Shown: positions 8,856-18,469 of the stretch, one piece after another
Layout of the letters: each line of letters opens with the position of its first letter
Numbering within the stretch: the first letter of the stretch is position 1
Source: Shewanella woodyi ATCC 51908
GTDB taxonomy: Bacteria > Pseudomonadota > Gammaproteobacteria > Enterobacterales > Shewanellaceae
DNA length: 64,000 nucleotides
Reading direction: 5' to 3'
Assembly: GCF_000019525.1 (NCBI RefSeq)
Contig: NC_010506.1
Location: 1,116,001 to 1,180,000, forward strand
Notes under the pieces: generated by a model
Told to the model about the DNA's origin: nothing
The model's input: only the letters and a program-made list of their open reading frames with translations
The model's database searches: none
Made by a program: the position numbers and the translations under genes

Positions 8856-10322
8856 ATGAGTAACTTGTATAGACATCTATCACTGGCTAGCTTGTTGGTA
8901 TTTAGTAGTTGTTTTTCACTGATTGCTTCGGCTGACACCTGGAACTGCCCAGTAGAAAAGAGTTGGTTGACAGCGCCCTCCTTACCAACAGAAGTTGATA
9001 AAAGTAATAAAGATAACACCTCAAACTTCTGTGATTTTTACCGCTTTTCAACCCAAGCTTACCTGTATCTGATGTCACCATCACTAGATAAACCTGGTAA
9101 ACGAAACTTTCAGGTCAATGCTAATTACCCAGTGCTTGAATATAACGGAGATAATAGCCCTGGCAACTCCTGTGATAAAGAGATCACGGGCCATACACTG
9201 CTCACTAGTTTGGAGCAGTCCTCTATCTCAACTGGACAAGCTGGCGGTGATGCCACCATCTATGCTCAAGACGGCAATGTGGCTTACTATGATGTGAGGT
9301 TTAATAAAGCGCTCTGTGATCTGACTGGAAGCGCGACTGAGATGCAACAGCAAGGAATATATAATTTTCCGGGAGGAACGACAGAGTTAAAGTTTGCATG
9401 GAAAGTGTTGAGTGCCGCTGAAGTGAGATCGGGTCAGTTTGTTACTCAGGAGCAGTTAATCTCAGGAAAGATGAAAACGCTTGGCCTTTTAGGTATGCAT
9501 ATCGCCATTGCAACTGAAGATCACCCTGAGTTTGTCTGGGCAACTTATGAGCATAAGACTAACTCTCCAGATTGTGATGCATCGGCTGCGCAGAAAAAGC
9601 AGGCATGGATGTTTGCAGATAACACTTGCACTCAAGACCTACCAGGTTCTGCGGCAAAAGGGGATAAGTGTAACTTTAACCACCCTAAATCTGGGTTAAC
9701 ATCTCCTACTGGTACACCAACCAATATCTGCCGTGTTCATCCATATGGTACCGCTAAAGGTGATCGTGATGCCGCCGAAAACTTAGGTGATATTCTCAGT
9801 CAAAATCAAAGCTTACTTAATCAGTTGGCTGACAGTAGCACCCCAAGTGCGATGAAAGTGCTCACTAACTATTTTAATCTTGGAGCCATTTGGGTGAGTG
9901 ATATTGCTCAAAGCTCTGGTGGTGTTGGAGTACCCAATGAGCGTGGCTCACTACGTCTAGCCAATAGCGTTGCAGAAACTGATTATCAAGATGTTAATCT
10001 CAACAGTCAGTTTGCTAGTAACTGTTTTGGTTGCCATAACTATCAGGGAACTGCAGAGACGCAAAAGAATAATATTACCACTCAGGCCCTGAGCCATACT
10101 TTTAAAGATATTAAGATTGGTCAAGGTCAACATATCGATGTGACAGCCTCAAGTTATATCGCCAGTAATGAACAAGCCGCTGGGATATGCGGCGTGACAG
10201 GTAAAAGCGACAAAGAGCAGGGAACCTGTAAAGGAACGGCCAGTTTCTTAAAATGGGATGGAAATTGGACTAATGTTAATCGGAGTGCGGGCTCTGTATG
10301 TGGCTGTGGTCCCGCTAAGTGA
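8856..10322 (+). CDS. Exported Cys-rich protein with one c-type haem motif
   Basis: The ATG at 8856 follows an AAGGA site and starts a Sec signal peptide (MSNLYRHLSL...IASADT). The frame is open further upstream, but that extension lacks a ribosome-binding site. The 488-residue product is rich in Cys in its first 330 residues, and a single CFGCH haem-attachment motif lies near residue 390. The C terminus ends in CGCGPAK. It therefore looks like a periplasmic mono-haem protein with a large disulfide-bonded N-terminal domain. No enzyme family is recognised. Candidates would be an exported redox or substrate-binding protein. No obvious partner oxidase or dehydrogenase lies nearby. Confidence 0.75.
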   Translation: MSNLYRHLSLASLLVFSSCFSLIASADTWNCPVEKSWLTAPSLPTEVDKSNKDNTSNFCDFYRFSTQAYLYLMSPSLDKPGKRNFQVNANYPVLEYNGDNSPGNSCDKEITGHTLLTSLEQSSISTGQAGGDATIYAQDGNVAYYDVRFNKALCDLTGSATEMQQQGIYNFPGGTTELKFAWKVLSAAEVRSGQFVTQEQLISGKMKTLGLLGMHIAIATEDHPEFVWATYEHKTNSPDCDASAAQKKQAWMFADNTCTQDLPGSAAKGDKCNFNHPKSGLTSPTGTPTNICRVHPYGTAKGDRDAAENLGDILSQNQSLLNQLADSSTPSAMKVLTNYFNLGAIWVSDIAQSSGGVGVPNERGSLRLANSVAETDYQDVNLNSQFASNCFGCHNYQGTAETQKNNITTQALSHTFKDIKIGQGQHIDVTASSYIASNEQAAGICGVTGKSDKEQGTCKGTASFLKWDGNWTNVNRSAGSVCGCGPAK

Positions 10323-10378
10323 GCAATAATGGGAGGTGATACTGATTGGTATTACTTTTAAGCTCTTATTTTTAAATT

Positions 10379-10414
10379 ATCCAGCGCTAATATTCGACAG
10401 CGCTGGATTTTTTA
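10379..10414 (+). terminator. Rho-independent terminator
   Basis: A 10-bp perfect stem (ATCCAGCGCT and its complement) with a 10-nt loop is followed by a run of T. It ends the transcript of the mono-haem protein gene and lies about 50 bp before the next start codon. Confidence 0.85.
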
Positions 10415-10461
10415 TGTAAACAGATAGCTAGAGAGTAGTATTTTTATCCCAGAGAGAGGGT

Positions 10462-11145
10462 ATGAAGGACTTTTTAGCTCGAACAGTGAATGAACTTGAT
10501 TGGAATTCTGGCCCTGAACAGCTGATTTTTATGGGGCTACTCCTGTTATGGCTTTGGCTTATCTGGCCGTCTGATGAGTTTAAGGCACTGCTTACCGATA
10601 AGGCTAAACAGACACAGATTTTATTAGCATCGGTTGCTTTAAATGCCCTCTGGTTACTTAATGCCAATGTCACCCAAGGGATACATGTTCATTTTCTTGG
10701 TCTTGTGACCTTGATGCTGATGTACGGTTGGCGAATGGCAAGTGTGATATCTATCCTTCCAGTACTCTTCTTTACCATCTTTGTGATTAAAAGCCCGTTT
10801 GATTTTGCCATCTATGGCCTACTGGGTATCAACCTACCTCTGTTTCTCTGCTTTATAGTTTATAGCCAAATATTTAAATACTTACCGCATCATCTTTTTG
10901 TGTATATCTTTGGTGGAGCGTTTATTAATGCTTTCCTATCTATCGTATTTCATATCCTATTATGGGCAGCTTGGCTTTGGTTGAGCACAGATTATGACTG
11001 GGCTTTCTTAAGGGATAACTATTTACTGATTATCCCTCTGCTTGGGTTTCCTGAAGCCCTGCTTAATGGGATGGCCATTACTCTGTTGGTGGTCTATCGT
11101 CCGCAGTGGTTATATGATTACTCAGATAGCACCTATCTCAAGTGA
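10462..11145 (+). CDS. CbiM/NikM-like energy-coupling-factor permease (orphan)
   Basis: This 227-residue protein has six or seven hydrophobic segments. It carries two features of the CbiM/NikM substrate-binding membrane component of cobalt/nickel ECF transporters: GIHVHFLGLVTLMLMYGW near residues 74-91 and FPEALLNGM near 195-203. In characterised systems the His residues of such segments bind the metal. The usual partners CbiQ (T component) and CbiO (ATPase) are not present here; the flanking genes are unrelated and separated by terminator-like sequence. It may work alone, share an ATPase encoded elsewhere, or serve a different substrate. Confidence 0.8.
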   Translation: MKDFLARTVNELDWNSGPEQLIFMGLLLLWLWLIWPSDEFKALLTDKAKQTQILLASVALNALWLLNANVTQGIHVHFLGLVTLMLMYGWRMASVISILPVLFFTIFVIKSPFDFAIYGLLGINLPLFLCFIVYSQIFKYLPHHLFVYIFGGAFINAFLSIVFHILLWAAWLWLSTDYDWAFLRDNYLLIIPLLGFPEALLNGMAITLLVVYRPQWLYDYSDSTYLK

Positions 11146-11276
11146 CTTTCACACGAGTGCTCACTAAAAAAACCATAACTGAAACCAACGGCGTTTAGCC
11201 CATGGTTCTTTTGCACTAGATCCGCGTTTGAGTAGTGGATAAATGAGGGGATGGAGGTGCTCCCCTCTGGTTAAGA

Positions 11277-12047
11277 TTATTTAAGTTTATATAGCTCAAA
11301 GCGATTGACGCCGCTTTTTATCAAGTGAGAGTGCTGCTTGAAGGTTGAGGATTGCTGGAATTTAGCGATGCCATCAGGGGTATCCCACTCGACAAAAGTT
11401 AGCTGACCTGGAGCGATTAAGGGAGAAGCGTGCGCTTCAAAATTTGGATTATTCATCTTGTAGATAAACCGTCCCCCGAGTTCGTTAACAGACTCCTTTA
11501 TGTTGTCCATATATTGAAGGTAGTCGTTGGGGTTTGTTGGGTTTAGCCAAGCAACAGCTAAGGTATAGTGTTTATCTGGTTTGAAGGTGAGGTGGAGATC
11601 GCGCTCTAGCTCCTGAGTATAGATCTTAATTTCATTCCAACCTTGAGGGCGACTCTGTTTCATTGATGGCCAGTCTTGATGTGAAATAAGTTTGTTTTCA
11701 GCAGCTTTACTTGGCCAAGAGTAAAAGATTAATCCGTCGGGACTAAAATTGCCTACTAAAGTGTCGTCAATCTGGAGTAGCGCTTCGCGCTTAAGGCCAA
11801 AGCTCTCACCAAGGGGCAAGACCTCTTTATAGTATTTTTGCCGCGCTTGCTCACCCGCTTCTCTTCTCTTTGGCATTACGAGGGAAAACAGTTGCCCCTT
11901 AGAAAGGTTAATGCTTGTTTCTTTATGTGTAACACCTGTTTGTGGGCTGCTTTTGGGGGAGGAAACATTATTTGTGCAGGCGAGTAACCCAAGGGATAAG
12001 GTTAATAGCATTGTATGGGGGATGAGGCTTTTATTATTAATTCTCAT
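11277..12047 (-). CDS. Predicted lipoprotein with DUF1330-like repeats
   Basis: This 256-residue protein starts with a lipoprotein signal peptide whose lipobox is LLAC (Cys near residue 24). A Ser/Thr-rich linker follows. The remainder seems to contain two ferredoxin-like alpha/beta units, seen as alternating segments ending in FYSWPSKAAENKL and FVEWDTPDGIAKFQQSS. Each resembles the end of a DUF1330 or antibiotic-monooxygenase-like domain. The function is unknown. It is divergent from the LysR-type regulator at 12153 with a 105-bp shared promoter region, so that regulator may control it. Confidence 0.65.
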   Translation of the reverse strand: MRINNKSLIPHTMLLTLSLGLLACTNNVSSPKSSPQTGVTHKETSINLSKGQLFSLVMPKRREAGEQARQKYYKEVLPLGESFGLKREALLQIDDTLVGNFSPDGLIFYSWPSKAAENKLISHQDWPSMKQSRPQGWNEIKIYTQELERDLHLTFKPDKHYTLAVAWLNPTNPNDYLQYMDNIKESVNELGGRFIYKMNNPNFEAHASPLIAPGQLTFVEWDTPDGIAKFQQSSTFKQHSHLIKSGVNRFELYKLK

Positions 12048-12152
12048 GGCGCATTAAAACCTTGCTAGTTGTTGAAGTTATATACAGCCTAACAGGGATT
12101 TTTGGTGCGGTATTGGATTTACTTTTCGAGTTAGTGGTGCGAATATGCACCA

Positions 12153-13019
12153 ATGAAAGATTGGGATAACTACCGACTCATACTCGCTTTGCATCGTTCT
12201 GGCACCCTACGTGGTGCAGCTGAGCGCTTGAATGTTAATCACTCAACCATCTCCAGACGCTTGGTGTTGATGAATAAGGATGCTGGTGGGGAGCTGTTTG
12301 AGAAGACGACATTGGGCTACCGTTCAACTCCTTTAGGGGATGAGCTTATTAGCGCGGCGCTTCAAATCGAAGAGATCACCATCTCAAGCGAGAGACAAAA
12401 ACGTGCCAGTGCAGAGGATATGTCTGGTGAGATTAACCTATCTGTTCCTCCGCCAATATTCCAATACCTGCTACTCGATGATTTTAAGCGATTTCAACAG
12501 CTCTACCCAAAAATACGCTTGAATATTAACGCCTCTTTTGAGCTCTTAAGTTTAGATAACTCCGATGCTGATATTGTAATTCGCGGCACAGATAATCCCC
12601 CTCAACACTTGGTTGGTCGCTGTATTGGTACCATTAGGTTGGGCTATTACGCCCAAAAAAACTATTTAACCAATACTCTTGAAAATGAACGTCGCTGGAT
12701 TGGTCGAGATGCGCAGGAGGAGTCGCCCGAGTGGATAAAAGACTCTCCTTTTCCAACTCTCAAGATAGGTATACGTTCAGATGACATTATGACTCGCCAC
12801 CTGATGGCTGTTGCTGGGTATGGCCTTACCCGTGGAGCCTGCTTTATGGCTGAACAGGAGCAAGAGTTAGTGCGGCTTTCAGAGCAATACACGGATTACT
12901 CTGCTCTTTGGGTGTTAACCCATCCAGATCTGAAAGAGACCCCGCGGATAAGGGTATTAGCTAAGTTCCTTATCGATTGTCTACTTGAGAAAAAAGGGAT
13001 GATTGAGGGAAACGTGTAA
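12153..13019 (+). CDS. LysR-family transcriptional regulator
   Basis: The 288-residue protein has the N-terminal winged helix-turn-helix of LysR proteins (ALHRSGTLRGAAERLNVNHSTISRRLVLM, about residues 10-38). The effector-binding domain begins near residue 90 (GEINLSVPPPI). The recognition helix motif NVNHSTISRRL is the variant common in LTTRs of Shewanella and Vibrio. It lies divergent to the lipoprotein gene at 11277-12047, which is the usual arrangement for a LysR regulator and its target. The effector is unknown. Confidence 0.9.
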   Translation: MKDWDNYRLILALHRSGTLRGAAERLNVNHSTISRRLVLMNKDAGGELFEKTTLGYRSTPLGDELISAALQIEEITISSERQKRASAEDMSGEINLSVPPPIFQYLLLDDFKRFQQLYPKIRLNINASFELLSLDNSDADIVIRGTDNPPQHLVGRCIGTIRLGYYAQKNYLTNTLENERRWIGRDAQEESPEWIKDSPFPTLKIGIRSDDIMTRHLMAVAGYGLTRGACFMAEQEQELVRLSEQYTDYSALWVLTHPDLKETPRIRVLAKFLIDCLLEKKGMIEGNV

Positions 13020-13157
13020 GGCAAAATTTTAAGGTCTAATCCCCCTTAAGTTTGAATACATTATTCATTGCTTATTATTCACGGTTAAAGATGTTACTCT
13101 AATTACACTACTTTTATTAGGGTTAAAATTTTTTCGTGGGCGAGGTGGTAGTTAATT

Positions 13158-14357
13158 ATGTTGCTAGGTCTTAGGGTTATTGCTTTTAGTCTTTTTTGTT
13201 TATTAGCTTTTGATTTACCTGCAAAAGAGCCTGCTTTACATTCAGTTGAATATGCGCATTCTGACGTATTGCAAAGCCAAGTACCTATTCTTAAATCGAG
13301 TGCTGACGCTTGCTCGAATAAGCATGCTGCCCCAAGGGTGATGGTTATAATGCCACTGGATAGAACCAGTACTTTTTGGGAAAACATCGTTAAGCATATG
13401 AAGTTAGCAGCAGAGCAGTTAACGATTAACCTAGATGTTCATTATTTAAAGCAATCGGACAGTAGGCGTTTTAATTATTCTGAATATTTAAATCGTGTTT
13501 TAGCGAGCAGTGAAAGGCCTGATTATTTAGTGACTCCATTTTTTAAGGGGTTAGAGAAGACGCTACTTGAGCTCACCTCCCAAGAGAAGATATCTCTATT
13601 TACCTTTAATGTGCCGCTCTCTGACGAAATGACTGCAACATTGGGCTTTCCAAGAGAGAGGTATCCCTATTGGATAGGGCATATTTCACCGGATGAGGTT
13701 GATGCCGGTTATCAGCTAGCCGATCGATTGATTCAGCTGGCCGCAAAAAACAGTACAGATGCCGTTAAGCTCATTGCTGTTAATGGTGATCGTACTGGGG
13801 TCGTAGGCCAATTAAGAGAGAAGGGGTTAATGCAGAGACTAGCATTAAGTCCAGATGTGGAGTTATTACAGCTAGTTGATGCTAAGTGGATGCCAGGTAA
13901 AGCCCAGTACATGGCGAGCAGGTTGGTAAGGCGTCATCAAGATATTGATCTATTTTGGGCTGCTAGTGACCATATTGCTATGGCTGTAGTAAATGCCTTA
14001 GCAGACTATGAAGCAACAATGGATAAGGCTATTGTCGGCAGTATTGATTGGACTAAAGAGATAGGATCATACATAGAGAATAGGAGTGTGGGTGTGAGCT
14101 TTGGAGGCCATATCTTCGAGGGCGCGTGGATTTTGCCTTTACTCTATGATCACTATAACCATCAAGACTTTGCTAAGGAGCTGACCTCGGTGATCAGCTA
14201 TAAAATGCAGGGTATCACAGCTAAAAACAGTGTCTTGTTGAAAGCTAACAATATAAATAAAATCGACTTTAGTTATTTAAGTCAATGCTTTACTGGTAAT
14301 GGTGGTGTTTATCATTTCTCCCCATTAAAGCAGTTAACTCAGTACGATGTTAAGTGA
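13158..14357 (+). CDS. Periplasmic sugar-binding-like protein (type 1 PBP fold), orphan
   Basis: This 399-residue protein has a signal peptide ending near residue 22 (LPAKE) and a type-1 periplasmic-binding fold. The segments VMVIMPLDRTSTFWENIVKHMKLA, DYLVTPFFKG and AVNGDRTGVVGQLREKGLMQ match the strand-helix pattern of RbsB/LuxP-like proteins. No permease or ATPase genes are adjacent. It may therefore act as a ligand-sensing subunit for a membrane signalling protein rather than for transport. The ligand cannot be read from the sequence. Cys residues near 54 and 375 may pair. Confidence 0.8.
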   Translation: MLLGLRVIAFSLFCLLAFDLPAKEPALHSVEYAHSDVLQSQVPILKSSADACSNKHAAPRVMVIMPLDRTSTFWENIVKHMKLAAEQLTINLDVHYLKQSDSRRFNYSEYLNRVLASSERPDYLVTPFFKGLEKTLLELTSQEKISLFTFNVPLSDEMTATLGFPRERYPYWIGHISPDEVDAGYQLADRLIQLAAKNSTDAVKLIAVNGDRTGVVGQLREKGLMQRLALSPDVELLQLVDAKWMPGKAQYMASRLVRRHQDIDLFWAASDHIAMAVVNALADYEATMDKAIVGSIDWTKEIGSYIENRSVGVSFGGHIFEGAWILPLLYDHYNHQDFAKELTSVISYKMQGITAKNSVLLKANNINKIDFSYLSQCFTGNGGVYHFSPLKQLTQYDVK

Positions 14358-14414
14358 ACCCTTTCATTGCTAACTCTATTCAAACGGCTTTTATTCAGTT
14401 CAGTCTAAAAGGAT

Positions 14415-14996
14415 TTAAGGTGAATAGGGCCAGCTTAGTAACTTGGTTTCTCCGCTAACGATATTGTATTGGATTGTAAGGAGCCTATCATCAGGAAAGC
14501 CACTGAAACTGCCGTTATAAAAGCCGCCAGTGTAGACAAAGTGGCAGTAGTTATCTTGGGTCTCACCTAGCTGGGGGAGCACACCTGCATTTCGTGACCA
14601 CTCACTTTTAACATGGCTACTCTGCCATCCGTTACTACCAGAGATAAAGTTTAGCGGCTCCTTATCTTCAACCATATCGTGCCAGATAAGGCTGCAATCA
14701 CTTTCAAATGCTTCATCTAGGATATCGCCGCCGGCCGGGAATCCAAGTTCGCTGGGCGTACTTTGATAGATAGAGAAAGCTGTGCTTGGCTGTTGATCTA
14801 TATTCCATTTACTGTGAAATAGGGTTTTGCCAGCAAGGATAGCGCTCATGTGTTGTTTGACCAGCGCAGAGTCGGCCTCTTTATTGAGATTGATAAATTT
14901 CGGAAGGGCGATAACGGCTAAGATCCCTAAAATAATAATCACAACCACGAGTTCGATTAAGGTAAAGCCTTTTTGTTTCTTTGAGCTTAAATACAT
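14415..14996 (-). CDS. Type IV pilin-like prepilin (pseudopilin)
   Basis: The protein has the class III leader KKQKG followed by FTLIELVVVIIILGILAVIALPKF, the hallmark of type IV pilins and type II secretion pseudopilins with Glu at position +5. The ATG at 14996 gives a 10-residue leader. The frame also opens at a GTG at 15035, which would give a leader of 23 residues, and neither start has a close ribosome-binding site. The mature part is about 180 residues with two Cys residues (SDCSLIW and DNYCHF) that could make the usual C-terminal disulfide loop. It is isolated from other pilus genes, so it may be a minor or MSHA-like pilin. Confidence 0.85.
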   Translation of the reverse strand: MYLSSKKQKGFTLIELVVVIIILGILAVIALPKFINLNKEADSALVKQHMSAILAGKTLFHSKWNIDQQPSTAFSIYQSTPSELGFPAGGDILDEAFESDCSLIWHDMVEDKEPLNFISGSNGWQSSHVKSEWSRNAGVLPQLGETQDNYCHFVYTGGFYNGSFSGFPDDRLLTIQYNIVSGETKLLSWPYSP

Positions 14997-15127
14997 CGAG
15001 GTAAAAATTTTCTTCCTATTAAGAGTGTGACTCACTCGCAGTTCTGGTTACGAATTGATACAGGTGAGAGCACATTAAAACACACTTGTTGTCATAAAGA
15101 CCACGCTAAAGGAGGGGACTAGTCACT

Positions 15128-16309
15128 TTATGAGCGACTCTGCCAATGCCAACTGGGCGTGGTTAAGATATCTTGTCCGAGAATTTCAGTCTGACCTAAC
15201 TGCTTATCCAGTTCAATTAAGTTGCAGTGTTCGAACTCATTAAGTGCATTGATAAGCCGATTGGCGTGGGAGACGACCCAGAGCTGACAATGCTCAGAGG
15301 CTTTGGCTATAAGACGTGAAAGCGCTGGCAACAGATATGGGTGTAAGCTGGTTTCTGGCTCATTTAAGACCATTAACTCTGGGGGTCTTGGGGTTAGTAG
15401 TGCTGCTACCAGCAATAGGTATCTTAAGGTGCCATCGGATAACTCTGCCGCGTTTAATGGCCTGAGTAATCCCTCTTGATGAAATTGAACCGTTAACATG
15501 CCATTGGATTCATATCCAATATGAACTCGGGCTCCAGGAAAGGCGTCGCTGACCGCTTCATTGAATCCCTGTTTATCACCTACCTCAAAGATGGTTTGAA
15601 TCGCTGAAGCTAGATCGCGGCCGTCATGATGCAATACAGGTGTTCGGGTGCCCAGCTGAGCTTTACGTGCAGGGGCATCACTGTCACTACGAAAGTGATC
15701 GTAGAAGCGCCAGGCGCGAATACTATCACGCAGTTTTATCACCTCAGGTGTTCGCTCAGGATCTGCAAGCTCAGTAAAGATGCTATCACCGTGCTGCATA
15801 TGCAGATTTAAGGTTTCCCAGCCAGCTTGCTTATTCTGTTCAGCGCGGCTTTTGACTAAGGGTCCACGCCTTTCAACTAATACCGATGCTGGGCGGTATC
15901 GATTGCCGACCCAGATAGCCTCACGTTTCACTTGCGGATCTAAACCAAACAGAGTGGTGGAGTCAGGTTTAGGCAAGCCAAGTTCAATAAGGTAACTGTA
16001 CTCGTCACTGGCAAACCCCAGTTTTAAGCGCTTAGCGTGTTGGCGAACAGTCGGCTCAATTGGCGTCTCACCACTGCGCATCCCTTTGCTGATGGTCTCA
16101 GGCCCAGCCCAGAAACTGGAATCCAGTCCTCCCTCTAAAGCCAGTGCATTGACCACGCCCCCTTGTGCGGTTTGTGCAAGTAATCGAAGGGCTTTATAGA
16201 GGTTAGACTTACCGCTGCCATTGGCTCCTGTGACCAGATTGAGCCGCTCCAGTGGAACGCGGATCTCACGTAGGGAGCGGTAATTTTGAATGGCTAGAGT
16301 GGTCAGCAT
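15128..16309 (-). CDS. RecF/SMC-like AAA ATPase (COG4637-type)
   Basis: This 393-residue protein has an N-terminal Walker A (GANGSGKSN, residues 29-37) within an ABC/RecF-like fold that starts ITT-like (LAIQNYRSLREI). It also has a C-terminal signature (ELSDGTLRYLLL), Walker B (LMVLNEPETSLHP) and the H-loop VVSHANRL. These are the marks of predicted OLD/RecF-like ATPases of the AAA_21 type without a TOPRIM domain. Their role is unclear, and DNA repair or genome defence are the usual proposals. No partner nuclease gene is adjacent. It is separate from the AAA-DUF4435 pair at 29.7 kb. Confidence 0.88.
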   Translation of the reverse strand: MLTTLAIQNYRSLREIRVPLERLNLVTGANGSGKSNLYKALRLLAQTAQGGVVNALALEGGLDSSFWAGPETISKGMRSGETPIEPTVRQHAKRLKLGFASDEYSYLIELGLPKPDSTTLFGLDPQVKREAIWVGNRYRPASVLVERRGPLVKSRAEQNKQAGWETLNLHMQHGDSIFTELADPERTPEVIKLRDSIRAWRFYDHFRSDSDAPARKAQLGTRTPVLHHDGRDLASAIQTIFEVGDKQGFNEAVSDAFPGARVHIGYESNGMLTVQFHQEGLLRPLNAAELSDGTLRYLLLVAALLTPRPPELMVLNEPETSLHPYLLPALSRLIAKASEHCQLWVVSHANRLINALNEFEHCNLIELDKQLGQTEILGQDILTTPSWHWQSRS

Positions 16310-16408
16310 AACTCAGTGGCTTCTCGCTGGCAGGTAACTGAGAGCCATAGTGCCAGCTTTTTTCTATATGAGCTATAAAGACCAGTTAAGTGACCAATAC
16401 CCTATCTG

Positions 16409-18349
16409 TTATTGAATATGTTTACGGGCAAAGGCCAGACTTTTTTGGTAAAGCTCAACTCGATTATCAGTATTAACAAAGCCATGTCCCTCTTTAGCTT
16501 TATAGAGCCATTCATAGCTGATATTACGTTTGTCGAGTGCTTCTTGAAGGTGTAATGCGCTTTGTGGGGGAACCCGTTTGTCTCTGCCCCCAGTGACTAT
16601 CATTAATGGGGTTTTTAGCTTGTCTATATAAGTCAGAGGTGACTCTTTTCGCCAGTGCTCCTCATTATCACCATACTTTTCCATCGCACCGATTGAGACT
16701 GAACTGCCATCCATATAGTCAGCATGTTTCATCTGATAAACCAGATCATAGGCACCATACATAGGGATAGAGCATCTGTAGAGTTCAGGCTCCATGAGCG
16801 CGGACATCAATGCAGAGTAGCCACCAAAACTGCCACCAGTGATACAAACTTTATCATCGCTAATGTTTTTTAAACCCAAAGCCCAGCGAGTACCATCGAT
16901 AATATCATGTTGGATCGTTGTGCTCCGTTCTAAGTAAGTAGACTCTTTGAATCTTTTGCCATATCCACCCGAGCCTCTAAAGTTTATCTGCAGCACGGCA
17001 AATCCGTTGTTAGCCCACATTTGAGCGCCACTGTCGTAATGCCACTTATCCATAGGGCCGTAAGGACCACCATGAACATCGACAATGAGAGGGTGGGGTT
17101 TATCACTGGGCTTTGGTAAAGTCAGATAGCCATGGATTTTCTGGCCATCACGGGAATCGAAATGGATAAGCTTCCTGTTTTGCATCTGCTCTGGATAGAT
17201 CCAGGGCTTGGCACTTAATAGGTAGTCTAGTGTCTTCTTTTTCTGGTTGAAGAGGTAGAAGTCACCAGGGTTCCTGTCTGTGATGATTTTTACTATCATC
17301 TCCTCATCATGAATACTGTTTGCCCTGATACTGATATCTGCTTGGGGAAAACTTGCTGCTATCTGTTGATGAATGAGTGCAAAAGGTGATTTGTCTAAGT
17401 AGTGGTATTTCATGCCGTCCATCATTGTTTCAACGGCAATAATATTTCTGCTATCGGGGGAGCGCACATAGGCGTTGATATCAACAACGGGATGATTGAA
17501 GAGCAACTTTACCTTTTTGGTTTCAAAGTTGTATTCATATAAGCCTGATGTCTCACCTTTCACGGCTTTACTCATGTAGAGCAGCTTTCCGTCATTGCTT
17601 AGTGATTTATATGAATAGCCTGAAAGAGGGCTATCTTTTGTTATCTCCTGCCAATCACCATTTTTGTAGGTGAAACGTTTAGTTTTTCCTTTTCTATCTT
17701 TACCTTTGGCAATAACAGGAATGCCATCACTATTGGTAACGACGCTGATATTACCTAGAGGCGTGGTAGCAATTCGAGTTCTTTTCTGATTGTAGATATT
17801 AATCTTATAGAGTTTATCTGGAGCGTCTCTGTCAGTGTTCCACTTTGAAGAACGGATTAGAATATGTTTGTCATCATTGGTGAGCATCTGGACAATATAG
17901 CCCCAGGCTCTTTCACCACGTTTAGAGGCTATCTCACCGCGCTTAGAGCTACCCTCACTTTTGCTGAAGCCATATAGCTGAGTGCGTTTACTACCATCAA
18001 TATTGGCGGCAAATATCTCTCCTTTATAACCTTTTCTTTCATAACCTTGTTTTTTGTAACTTTTGGTATAAACCAAACGTTCATTATTGCCCCAGTAAAA
18101 GTCACCAATATATTCATTATGGCCAAAGCCATAGGCGATAAGTCTCTTATTACTCTTACGTTCAACAACAATAAGAGCATTGGTATTCTCTTTTGGTACT
18201 GTAGCTGCAAAGTACTTGCCGTTAGGGGAGAGCTTAATGCTAGTGAATTGTGCAGGCTTAGCAAAGTACTCTAGTGGCAGAATCTCTGCAAAGCCTTGAG
18301 TGGTGAAAAAACAAAGCAGAAAGATAATTGAACTAATTAATTTTTTCAT
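16409..18349 (-). CDS. Secreted S9-family prolyl oligopeptidase-like peptidase
   Basis: This 646-residue protein has a Sec signal peptide (MKKLISSIIFLLCFFTTQGFAE), an N-terminal beta-propeller of about 370 residues and a C-terminal alpha/beta-hydrolase domain. The catalytic Ser is in GGSFGGYSAL, the Asp in VTGGRDKRVPP and the His in KEGHGF, which completes the triad in the normal order. It belongs with the acylaminoacyl/dipeptidyl-peptidase branch of family S9 and should cleave short peptides in the periplasm or outside the cell. The gene is followed at lower coordinates by the RecF-like ATPase gene but is probably independent. Confidence 0.93.
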   Translation of the reverse strand: MKKLISSIIFLLCFFTTQGFAEILPLEYFAKPAQFTSIKLSPNGKYFAATVPKENTNALIVVERKSNKRLIAYGFGHNEYIGDFYWGNNERLVYTKSYKKQGYERKGYKGEIFAANIDGSKRTQLYGFSKSEGSSKRGEIASKRGERAWGYIVQMLTNDDKHILIRSSKWNTDRDAPDKLYKINIYNQKRTRIATTPLGNISVVTNSDGIPVIAKGKDRKGKTKRFTYKNGDWQEITKDSPLSGYSYKSLSNDGKLLYMSKAVKGETSGLYEYNFETKKVKLLFNHPVVDINAYVRSPDSRNIIAVETMMDGMKYHYLDKSPFALIHQQIAASFPQADISIRANSIHDEEMIVKIITDRNPGDFYLFNQKKKTLDYLLSAKPWIYPEQMQNRKLIHFDSRDGQKIHGYLTLPKPSDKPHPLIVDVHGGPYGPMDKWHYDSGAQMWANNGFAVLQINFRGSGGYGKRFKESTYLERSTTIQHDIIDGTRWALGLKNISDDKVCITGGSFGGYSALMSALMEPELYRCSIPMYGAYDLVYQMKHADYMDGSSVSIGAMEKYGDNEEHWRKESPLTYIDKLKTPLMIVTGGRDKRVPPQSALHLQEALDKRNISYEWLYKAKEGHGFVNTDNRVELYQKSLAFARKHIQ

Positions 18350-18469
18350 TTCAACTCGATGCTATTTTAGGCTGTTTATAGATAAAATTAGAGTAACAAT
18401 ATGAGGTGAAACTAACAGTTCAAAAGCTAAAAACGATATTGAAACGAGAATAAATAGATAAAAAGTCTC

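Noticed and set aside
15128..16309. Second OLD/PARIS-type defence system at the RecF-like ATPase
   Set aside because: The ATPase has no TOPRIM domain and no adjacent DUF4435 or nuclease gene; neighbours are core-type genes.
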